Below are positions 1 through 4,683 of a DNA stretch of 41,188 nt, in pieces. The notes below the pieces were generated by a model that was not told the origin of the DNA, ran no database searches, and saw nothing but the letters and a program-made list of their open reading frames with translations. Position 1 is the first letter of the stretch. Every line of letters starts with the position of its first letter. The stretch spans positions 1 to 41,188 of IMG/VR virus record IMGVR_UViG_3300025828_000002. One strand, 5' to 3'. The position numbers and the translations under genes are program-made. The DNA comes from a virus.

Positions 1-46
1 AATGTATCTTTTGCCTCACATAAATTGCTTGCTATCTACACCCAGT
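1..46. repeat. Terminal direct repeat, left copy
   Basis: Bases 1-46 are identical to 41143-41188. The simplest reading is an assembly overlap of a circular contig, or the edge of a terminally redundant phage genome. The unique length is then 41142 bp. The leftward gene order continues across the junction without interruption. Confidence 0.95.
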
Positions 47-107
47 AGCCTACAAGGTAAAAGGAAGGTGGATGAATAAGCCACCATAAGTACACCTTAT
101 AGGCTAC
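45..107 (-). terminator. Long stem-loop after the leftward gene 127-495
   Basis: Arms 45-58 and 94-107 form a 14-bp helix. It has one U-G wobble when read as minus-strand RNA and an A-C mismatch on the plus strand, so the leftward transcript is the likely folded molecule. A second stem, GGTGG/CCACC (67-71, 81-85), is nested inside. It lies directly 3' of the stop codon of the leftward gene. There is no clear U-run, so it may be a 3'-end or processing structure rather than a classical terminator. A further perfect 10-bp inverted repeat (41108-41117 with 24-33) spans the circular junction. Confidence 0.55.
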
Positions 108-126
108 AAGCTGTCAACCCTCGACA

Positions 127-495
127 CTAAAAGGGCGTTAGCTCATCGTCTTTGGTCTCTTTCTCCATGGCTAACCATTCGAGAACATCTTCTTTCTCTG
201 CTTTAGTTAGGTCACTCCACTGAACTACTTCGTGATTGTACTCACTGCCACCATCGCCTTCTATGCCACTGTGTCGCATATTAACTGGCATATTGTCTTG
301 GTAGATGAACTGTGGTTTGAAATGCTCTGCTTTGCATGCCACTGGGTTAGGCCAACGATACTCTACATTGATACCTAGCTTACCTTGTAGCTTGCTCCAC
401 TTTGCAATAGCGTCCTTTGCACTCTCGGCTGTCACCTTGAATGCGTCTTTGTAGCCACAGAATTGGTCTGTAGCTGTGATAATATATGCTTGCAT
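127..495 (-). CDS. Hypothetical protein, 122 aa
   Basis: The start is ATG with a strong Shine-Dalgarno (AAAGGAG, 4 nt before the start codon). I do not recognise the family. The N-terminus (MQAYIITATDQFCGYKDAFKV) is followed by a stretch resembling the small phage fold in which a beta strand precedes a helix carrying AESAKDAIAKW. The C-terminus is acidic. It is in the leftward block, after the SprT-like gene and before the junction. The gap to the upstream gene holds a hairpin with the TGTTTAAACA palindrome, and a long stem-loop follows its stop. Confidence 0.85.
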   Translation of the reverse strand: MQAYIITATDQFCGYKDAFKVTAESAKDAIAKWSKLQGKLGINVEYRWPNPVACKAEHFKPQFIYQDNMPVNMRHSGIEGDGGSEYNHEVVQWSDLTKAEKEDVLEWLAMEKETKDDELTPF

Positions 496-532
496 ATATC
501 TCCTTTCTGTTTGTGTCTTGATAAATATAATT

Positions 533-562
533 GATAGCTCGCTGTTTAAACAACAAGCTATC
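533..562 (-). terminator. Stem-loop with TGTTTAAACA in the loop
   Basis: Arms 533-541 and 554-562 pair over 9 bp as minus-strand RNA (GATAGCTTG with CGAGCTATC, one U-G wobble). The plus strand has a C-A mismatch at that position. The loop holds the palindrome at 543-552. It is located just after the stop of the leftward SprT-like gene (570). Confidence 0.7.
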
Positions 563-569
563 TATATAC

Positions 570-1289
570 TTACTTGTAATCTTTTCTAAGATTTTCCGGT
601 AACTCTACAACAGTACTGGAACCACAAGCCATACATCTGAAGTTGTCACCAACTTTTCTGTAGACTGCGATAGATACTCTTGCAATCAATCCCCAACCTT
701 GGGCAATTGATTTGTCTGATGAACCTGGGCAACTTTCTGCTCCTGTGCATCTGACTGCAACTGTAGTCGAACCTTTACCGATTTTATCTTCTAACATTTT
801 TGAATGTGGAAGATAACCTAAGCTCTCAATGAAGTCTTTGACTAACAATGTGAACCCTGGGCCTGCAACAGTAGCTGTTGGTTTACCTTCGGCACCTAGA
901 TAATTCTTGATTATTCTAGCGAACCTTGGGCCATGGCCTACTTTAGGAGGCAACACTGCATGTGTAACTTCGTGGGCTACAACTTGTGCTGTCTCGATAC
1001 ATTCGACTAGGTTACTGGCTCCGAGTGTAGGCTTGATAAAGATTTCTCTAAAGTTTCCTGTAGAGTGGCCTTCATAGTGGCATACACCGATAGCGTTACC
1101 CATCTTGTTACCTGTAGGCATGAACCCCATAGATAATTTAATATTTTCTCTAGGTACTACTGGAACATATTCCTCTTTTATTTTATTGTAAAAGAAGTCG
1201 GCTACATCGTTGAGCCATTCCTCGCGTGTGCCTTGATATACTTTTCTATGTGTTGGGTTTTCTGCCAACAATTGTTTTTGTGTATTCAT
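570..1289 (-). CDS. SprT-like zinc metallopeptidase, 239 aa
   Basis: The zinc-binding motif HEVTH lies at residues 106-110, with a likely third ligand in GHGPRF (H119), as in SprT/Spartan-like domains. A C-terminal Cys cluster (C181, C187, C219, C222) could form a zinc ribbon. SprT-family proteins are known as DNA-associated metallopeptidases, with Spartan acting on DNA-protein crosslinks. The role in this phage is inferred, possibly clearing proteins from DNA during recombination-based replication. The start is ATG behind AAAGGAG. The 117-nt upstream gap carries a palindrome-bearing hairpin and may hold a promoter. Confidence 0.85.
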   Translation of the reverse strand: MNTQKQLLAENPTHRKVYQGTREEWLNDVADFFYNKIKEEYVPVVPRENIKLSMGFMPTGNKMGNAIGVCHYEGHSTGNFREIFIKPTLGASNLVECIETAQVVAHEVTHAVLPPKVGHGPRFARIIKNYLGAEGKPTATVAGPGFTLLVKDFIESLGYLPHSKMLEDKIGKGSTTVAVRCTGAESCPGSSDKSIAQGWGLIARVSIAVYRKVGDNFRCMACGSSTVVELPENLRKDYK

Positions 1290-1374
1290 GTGTCTCCTTT
1301 ATTGTGTCTTACAATAATAGCGGGCATAGGATATATGCCAACTCCTATTGAATAGCTTGATATAGCTATCATAA

Positions 1375-1398
1375 AACGCACTGTTTAAACAATGCGTT
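1375..1398 (-). terminator. Stem-loop with TGTTTAAACA in the loop
   Basis: AACGCA/TGCGTT (1375-1380, 1393-1398) flank the palindrome at 1382-1391. Read leftward, the second arm runs into TTTT, giving a Rho-independent-like terminator after the gene that stops at 1407. Confidence 0.65.
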
Positions 1399-1406
1399 CT
1401 AGTTAG

Positions 1407-1688
1407 TTATAATATGCTATCTGTTCTACGAATTTGGTCTAACTCAATAACAGCATTTTGCAACATGGTGATTTGTTTCATTAAGTTAATTTGTATTTGT
1501 TCAACTTGTTTTTTATGTGTCAACTCACTCTCACCTTTGTAAAAAAGGTTTTTTTTGGTTTTTAATGTAACATTTTCATCAAAATCAACATTTACATTTA
1601 CAAATGCTGTATCTTCAACTATAAAGATTGTTGTGCAATCTCCTAGTAAATGAACATTTGGTTCGTTTAATTGTATATAGCTACTCAT
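1407..1688 (-). CDS. Hypothetical protein, 93 aa
   Basis: I chose the ATG at 1688 (MSSYIQLNE), which follows AAGGAGA, rather than the in-frame ATG at 1742. The longer version would translate the repeated leader and the palindrome hairpin (it would begin MFKQQGF). The N-terminal half looks beta-rich and the C-terminal 40 residues look like a coiled coil (KKQVEQIQINLMKQITMLQ). I recognise no family. It is a single small cistron with its own leader cassette. Confidence 0.8.
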   Translation of the reverse strand: MSSYIQLNEPNVHLLGDCTTIFIVEDTAFVNVNVDFDENVTLKTKKNLFYKGESELTHKKQVEQIQINLMKQITMLQNAVIELDQIRRTDSIL

Positions 1689-1692
1689 ATTT

Positions 1693-1722
1693 TCTCCTTT
1701 ATCTATTGGTATAAATACCATA
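1693..1722 (-). promoter_or_regulatory. 30-bp leader repeat, copy 1
   Basis: The sequence is identical to 2045-2074. Read leftward it goes from TATGGTATTTATACC through an AATAGAT segment to the ribosome-binding site AAAGGAGA. It contains GGTAT/ATACC arms. It forms the complete upstream leader of the gene starting at 1688. It could be a duplicated promoter/RBS unit, since TATGGTAT resembles the element at 3508-3521. Confidence 0.75.
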
Positions 1723-1723
1723 A

Positions 1724-1746
1724 AGCCTTGCTGTTTAAACAAGGCT
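1724..1746 (-). terminator. Stem-loop with TGTTTAAACA in the loop
   Basis: Perfect 7-bp arms AGCCTTG/CAAGGCT (1724-1730, 1740-1746) enclose most of the palindrome at 1732-1741. Leftward it is followed by TTTA and then by the 30-bp leader repeat. It lies just after the stop at 1763. Confidence 0.7.
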
Positions 1747-1762
1747 CTAGCTATTTATATAA

Positions 1763-2041
1763 TTAGTCTTGTAGATAGCTATGTTTTTCAATCAATTTGA
1801 TTAAGTCTTCATTGAATGAATGTGCGTTACTATCTTCCATCGCATAAACGAAGACTGTTGCAATTAAGCTTGGGCTCCATGCGAATAGTTTGGATAAAGT
1901 AACTCCTAATTTACTTTGTGCGGTGATTAAGTCATCATCGCTAATAGTGTCAAGATTTCTGAGCGTCCAAACAATCTCGTTAAATTCGTCTGTTCGCTCA
2001 ACGCATCTATCTATTATTTGTTTTTCTAACTTTATATTCAT
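1763..2041 (-). CDS. Hypothetical protein, 92 aa
   Basis: ATG start behind AAAGGAG in the second copy of the 30-bp leader repeat. The sequence is predicted mostly helical (LEKQIIDRCVERTDEFNEIV; DDDLITAQSKLGVTLSKLF). No recognisable motif. It belongs to the run of small leftward genes that are each separated by a hairpin and leader cassette, so it may be transcribed or regulated independently. Confidence 0.8.
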   Translation of the reverse strand: MNIKLEKQIIDRCVERTDEFNEIVWTLRNLDTISDDDLITAQSKLGVTLSKLFAWSPSLIATVFVYAMEDSNAHSFNEDLIKLIEKHSYLQD

Positions 2042-2044
2042 TAT

Positions 2045-2074
2045 TCTCCTTTATCTATTGGTATAAATACCATA
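2045..2074 (-). promoter_or_regulatory. 30-bp leader repeat, copy 2
   Basis: Exact copy of 1693-1722, placed identically relative to the downstream start codon (ATG at 2041). Confidence 0.75.
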
Positions 2075-2077
2075 GAA

Positions 2078-2096
2078 CCTTCGAGGGGGTCGAAGG
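2078..2096 (-). terminator. Stem-loop lacking the palindrome
   Basis: Perfect 7-bp arms CCTTCGA/TCGAAGG (2078-2084, 2090-2096) with a five-base homopolymer loop (GGGGG on plus, CCCCC on minus). It holds the same position in the gene-end cassette as the palindrome-loop hairpins, but its loop does not carry TGTTTAAACA. Confidence 0.65.
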
Positions 2097-2106
2097 CTCT
2101 AGCTAT

Positions 2107-2310
2107 CTACTCGATTTCTCCATAACGATGTTCTATAAGTAAAATTAGATTACTTACTATATCATCACTTGCTGAACATTTTCCTAATGTTGTCTCTACA
2201 ACATCGGTTATGTCATCTCTTAAAGAGTTATCGTCTTTTATATCTTCGTTAAAGAATTGTTTTGCTCTTTCTTGCATAATTCTTTGCTTTTCTTGTTCGG
2301 TCATACTCAT
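2107..2310 (-). CDS. Hypothetical acidic helical protein, 67 aa
   Basis: First gene of the leftward block. The start MSMTEQEKQR is preceded by AAAGGAG. An alternative start is the ATG six bases downstream. It is charged and helical with no recognised domain. As the first gene after the divergent control region it is a candidate early regulator or host-interaction protein, but that rests on position only. Confidence 0.8.
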   Translation of the reverse strand: MSMTEQEKQRIMQERAKQFFNEDIKDDNSLRDDITDVVETTLGKCSASDDIVSNLILLIEHRYGEIE

Positions 2311-2338
2311 GTATTCTCCTTTATATAGTGCTAATTAA

Positions 2339-2407
2339 TAGCTTGTAACACACAAGTGCAACATATGAACACTATGAAGTGTTAATAATCTTATGTGCTA
2401 CAAGCTA
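2339..2407 (-). promoter_or_regulatory. Leader with an 18-bp helix upstream of the leftward block
   Basis: The arms at 2339-2356 and 2390-2407 pair over 18 bp as minus-strand RNA, using two G-U wobbles that become mismatches on the plus strand. A smaller AACACT/AGTGTT hairpin lies inside (around 2367-2380). This places a strong structure in the 5' leader of the leftward transcript or close to its promoter. Confidence 0.6.
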
Positions 2408-2409
2408 CC

Positions 2410-2830
2410 AACTAAGGTAGCTAATAAAGGTTTTAGCTAAGAATGCGTACAGCTAATAAGGGTATATGGCCTGTAAATCTGCAGTCTGATTGGGTAACTA
2501 TCGTCTAACCTGTGGATGATACTTCGGGCTTAATCTAGGTATCGTTTTAGATATTGTCGAAACTTTCTCAATGGTAGATTTTTTCGCTTATGAGGTCGTG
2601 TTATGCCTTCGGGCCAATCTCGGTCGTCTGAGCCGGATAAAACTCCTTATCGTTAAGAGTGTCTAGGTGTCTCCGGTGGGCTTAGTGGGTAGGTATCTCG
2701 GGCCAGTATGGTTCTTTCCGAGTATTTAGTTGCATCCTCTAAGCTGTACTTGTCTCGCTCATTTCCTTAGCTATTTTTGGTGAAAGTTAAGGGCCTCTCT
2801 ACTGTGTTTGTTATTAATAACCTTAGGGGG
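2410..2830 (+). ncRNA. Candidate structured noncoding RNA
   Basis: There is no convincing ORF, and the base composition is visibly richer in G and C than the flanks. Nested helices seen by eye are TAGCTAA/TTAGCTA (2418-2424, 2433-2439), GATAC/GTATC (2518-2522, 2539-2543), GCC-UUCG-GGC (2605-2614), CTCGG-TCGT-CTGAG (2619-2632), CCGGA/TCCGG (2633-2637, 2672-2676) enclosing ACTC..TTA-TCGT-TAAGAGT (2642-2660), and GCTTAG/CTAAGC (2680-2685, 2739-2744) enclosing CTCGG/CCGAG (2697-2701, 2718-2722). The UUCG loop and the G-U pair in the CTCGG/CTGAG stem favour the plus strand. Ends and strand are not certain. No match to a known RNA class is claimed. Confidence 0.5.
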
Positions 2831-3715
2831 ATTTTCTTTACTTGTCAACAACCATTGAATAGACAAAGAAAAAATATAAAATATGTAGGGTGAAATAGCC
2901 TATAAACATTGGGGTTTTTGCTACATAAAAACACATGAAAAAAAACTTTAAAAAATCTAAAAAAACTTTGCTGATTTGCACCACAAAACACTCTAAGACT
3001 TTTCGCCGGCACCATCCATTGAGAGAGAAGGAGAGAGAGAAAGAAGTTAGTAGTCAAGCACCCTAGGGGCATTTGTTTAAATTTCTAAGGTACTCTTTTT
3101 CAAGCTGTATGAACAACTAGGTAAAACAGATACAAAGGTGGATAGAACCACAAAGAAAGAGAGAATAGAATTGGTAAAAACTACCAATAAATAAAGGGGA
3201 GAGGTTAAATGTGTGCCCTCTTGTTATTTATAGTGTGACCGCTAAAGATATGCTGTTAACTAATCCAGGACCCACTATATATAGCCCTGTTCCTTTACTA
3301 GCAAGTTATTACTTATTTAAGATGTTAAGTAGTTCTTACCCTGTGCTACTCCCAACCCAAACCGAATAACTCCATATAGTAGCTATATAACATATGTAGA
3401 ATAATAGGCTTTTACCCTAGTTACCATGGTCAGACTAATCCACTTACTTGATGTCTTATCTATTAGATTGTTCTAAAAGTCTGCAATCTAATGTGTTTGT
3501 GTAATTCAACTATACCATAAAAATAATATAGTAAACTGATGTAGGGTATTTTTTTTGTAGGCCTCCTTACTTAATTAAATACCCCACATAAATTACGACT
3601 ATGCTATTATTACTAATAGATAGGTAACTTAGGGACCTCAAAGGTTTTTCATAAGTTCCTCCTTTCTATTGTGTATGTTAAGTTTAGGTCCTACTGGCAA
3701 CAGCAGGGCCTTTAC
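2831..3715. other. AT-rich noncoding divergent region with many stem-loops
   Basis: I find no credible gene here. It contains a purine tract (about 3021-3046) and perfect or near-perfect inverted repeats: ATTGGTA/TACCAAT (3170-3176, 3182-3188), ATATAG/CTATAT (3374-3379, 3383-3388), a 9-bp pair ATTAGATTG/CAATCTAAT (3462-3470, 3484-3492), a 12-bp pair (3539-3550, 3578-3589, one G-U as minus RNA) and AGGTCC/GGGCCT (3686-3691, 3706-3711). A replication origin or a second structured RNA are possibilities. Neither can be decided by eye. Confidence 0.5.
3508..3521 (-). promoter_or_regulatory. Promoter-like 14-mer, leftward copy
   Basis: Read leftward the sequence is TTTATGGTATAGTT, identical to the rightward 14-mer at 3716-3729. 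TGGTATAGT resembles an extended -10 box (TGnTATAAT). No good -35 is seen. Confidence 0.45.
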
Positions 3716-3729
3716 TTTATGGTATAGTT
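3716..3729 (+). promoter_or_regulatory. Promoter-like 14-mer, rightward copy
   Basis: TTTATGGTATAGTT contains the extended -10-like TGGTATAGT and is followed by a T-run. It is the divergent twin of 3508-3521. It lies a few bases upstream of the small zinc-finger ORF at 3735. Confidence 0.45.
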
Positions 3730-3734
3730 TTTTT

Positions 3735-3845
3735 ATGAGTACATTTTTTTTATCAACAGATTGTGATGTCTGTCTGCATCCTTACTGGGAGGACCAGTTA
3801 ACTAATGGTATTTGTGAAGGATGCCAGGAGTATGAAGAGGAATAA
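3735..3845 (+). CDS. Cys-rich zinc-ribbon-like microprotein, 36 aa
   Basis: The ORF encodes a short protein with two CxxC knuckles (CDVC and CEGC) separated by about 16 residues, and an acidic tail ending EEYEEE-like. This spacing suits a small zinc ribbon. It lacks a clear Shine-Dalgarno, since the upstream sequence is a T-run, but the promoter-like element ends 5 nt before the ATG, so a near-leaderless mRNA is possible. It is the only plausible coding sequence in the 2311-4111 interval. A DNA- or protein-binding role is inferred from the zinc-ribbon look alone. Confidence 0.5.
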   Translation: MSTFFLSTDCDVCLHPYWEDQLTNGICEGCQEYEEE

Positions 3846-3893
3846 AAATTTTTTTTACCTCCCATAAAAACATAGATGCGGTAAATTAAATAT

Positions 3894-4081
3894 ACCTGGA
3901 AAGACCAGGTGTTGCATATGAGGATATGCTTCAATTTTATGAAAAGAAAGAAAACTTTTCATCTTTAAGTAATAAAAGTATGTGGTGTACTGGTGTAAAG
4001 AGATGTAATAGTTTTGTGGATTTCATATTTTTCATAACAGTTTGGACAACTGTACGAACAGAACCTCGCTTCGGCGGGGTT
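3894..4081 (+). ncRNA. Hairpin-array leader ending in a UUCG terminator
   Basis: Successive perfect stems are ACCTGG/CCAGGT (3894-3899, 3905-3910), GCATAT/ATATGC with a GAGG loop (3914-3929), ATGAAAAG/CTTTTCAT (3939-3946, 3955-3962), ACAGTT/AACTGT (4037-4042, 4048-4053) and then the terminator stem at 4062-4081. The 4112 frame is open back through this region, but the translation is not protein-like. It may be a small RNA or a cis-acting attenuation/antitermination leader for the rightward block. Confidence 0.5.
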
Positions 4082-4085
4082 TTGT
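4062..4085 (+). terminator. Rho-independent-like terminator with UUCG tetraloop
   Basis: An 8-bp stem, AACCTCGC/GCGGGGTT, closes a C(UUCG)G loop. It includes one U-G pair valid only on the plus strand and is followed by TTTTGTG. It sits between the divergent control region and the first late-type gene. Confidence 0.7.
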
Positions 4086-4111
4086 GTTATGCTTATCAAA
4101 AAGGAGTTAAT

Positions 4112-4183
4112 ATGCCAAAAGGTATCGGATACCCTAAGGGGATGAAAAAACCTAAGAAAAAAGGTAAAAAGAAAAAGAAGTAG
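4112..4183 (+). CDS. Lysine-rich microprotein, 23 aa
   Basis: ATG behind AAAGGAG (4100-4106). The product begins MPKGIGYPKGMKKPKK and is almost entirely Lys, Gly and Pro, a likely nucleic-acid-binding or disordered peptide. The start was chosen because of the Shine-Dalgarno and because an upstream in-frame ATG (3926) would translate the terminator hairpin. It is followed one base later by the next gene. In my recollection, short MPKG-type basic proteins occur next to the RYWSC-type protein in other marine phages; this was not checked. Confidence 0.7.
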   Translation: MPKGIGYPKGMKKPKKKGKKKKK

Positions 4184-4184
4184 T

Positions 4185-4442
4185 ATGGCTGAGTATCAAG
4201 GTAAATCTGTAACATTAAATAAACCTTCCAGGATTGGAAAAGGTGAACCAGGACATGGTCGTAAAAAGTTTAAGGTGTATGTTAAGGATGGCGACAAAGT
4301 TAAGAAAGTAATGTTTGGCGACCCTAACATGGAGATAAGAAAAGATAATCCGGAAGCTAGAAAATCATTTCGTGCTAGACACAAATGTGATACAGCATCG
4401 GATAAGACAAGTGCAAGATATTGGTCTTGCAAAATGTGGTAG
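4185..4442 (+). CDS. Conserved small basic marine-phage protein, 85 aa
   Basis: The C-terminal part SFRARHKCD...KTSARYWSCKMW resembles a short conserved segment I have seen in marine phage proteins of unassigned function. The two Cys and the His could bind metal. The N-terminal half is a Lys/Gly-rich beta-type sequence (KKFKVYVKDGDKVKKVMFGDP). It starts 1 nt after the preceding stop. It forms a head-proximal cluster of tiny basic or zinc proteins leading into terminase, so a packaging or head role is possible. Confidence 0.85.
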   Translation: MAEYQGKSVTLNKPSRIGKGEPGHGRKKFKVYVKDGDKVKKVMFGDPNMEIRKDNPEARKSFRARHKCDTASDKTSARYWSCKMW

Positions 4443-4449
4443 GAGAGAT

Positions 4450-4581
4450 ATGGCCGGTAAAAGAGTAACTTGGAAATGGGGCGACAAAACTTATAGTGGA
4501 ACTTTAATTAGGGAAACTAAAACACATAAGTATGCCAGGACCAAGAATGGTAAAACTAAGGTCATACGAAAAAAAGTTTAA
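4450..4581 (+). CDS. Small basic protein, 43 aa
   Basis: I chose the ATG at 4450 (MAGKRVTWKWG), preceded by AGGAGAG that overlaps the upstream stop. A longer in-frame ORF from 4372 would overlap the preceding gene by 71 nt. It has a short beta-rich SH3/chromo-like look (VTWKWGDKTYSGTLIRETKTHKY). It ends immediately before the next ORF. Confidence 0.75.
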   Translation: MAGKRVTWKWGDKTYSGTLIRETKTHKYARTKNGKTKVIRKKV

Positions 4582-4683
4582 TTGAAAGTAGCATGCCCTA
4601 AGTGTGGCCTATACTTAATATACGATATAGACAGGTCTAAAATGACTTGTTTAAACAAAGAGTGCGAGGGATACAATAAATGA
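4582..4683 (+). CDS. Zinc-ribbon microprotein, 33 aa
   Basis: A TTG start directly after the preceding stop gives CPKCG...CLNKEC, a four-Cys zinc ribbon. Its TGA overlaps the terminase ATG in ATGA (4680-4683), a usual arrangement for translational coupling. The codons TGT TTA AAC AAA for CLNK carry a copy of the TGTTTAAACA palindrome. The non-ATG start and lack of a clear Shine-Dalgarno lower confidence. Coupling from the upstream gene could compensate. Confidence 0.6.
   Translation: MKVACPKCGLYLIYDIDRSKMTCLNKECEGYNK
4648..4657. promoter_or_regulatory. TGTTTAAACA palindrome
   Basis: Exact copy with flanks T and A, so the palindrome extends to TTGTTTAAACAA. It is inside the 33-aa zinc-ribbon ORF, about 25 nt before the terminase start. 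Confidence 0.7.

Noticed and set aside
2845-3072. 75-aa leftward ORF in the divergent region
   Set aside because: It translates a purine/AT-rich tract into a Phe/Leu/Ser-rich sequence without a Shine-Dalgarno. No protein-like pattern.
3074-3083. TGTTTAAATT near-match
   Set aside because: Only half of the palindrome is kept, so it was not counted as a site.
3926-4111. N-terminal extension of the Lys-rich microprotein
   Set aside because: It would translate the hairpin array and terminator. A good ribbon-binding context (AAAGGAG) exists only for the ATG at 4112.
2311-4111. tRNA or tmRNA genes
   Set aside because: I looked for the GTTCGAATC-like T-loop and cloverleaf arms on both strands and found none. 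A tRNAscan or ARAGORN run would settle it.
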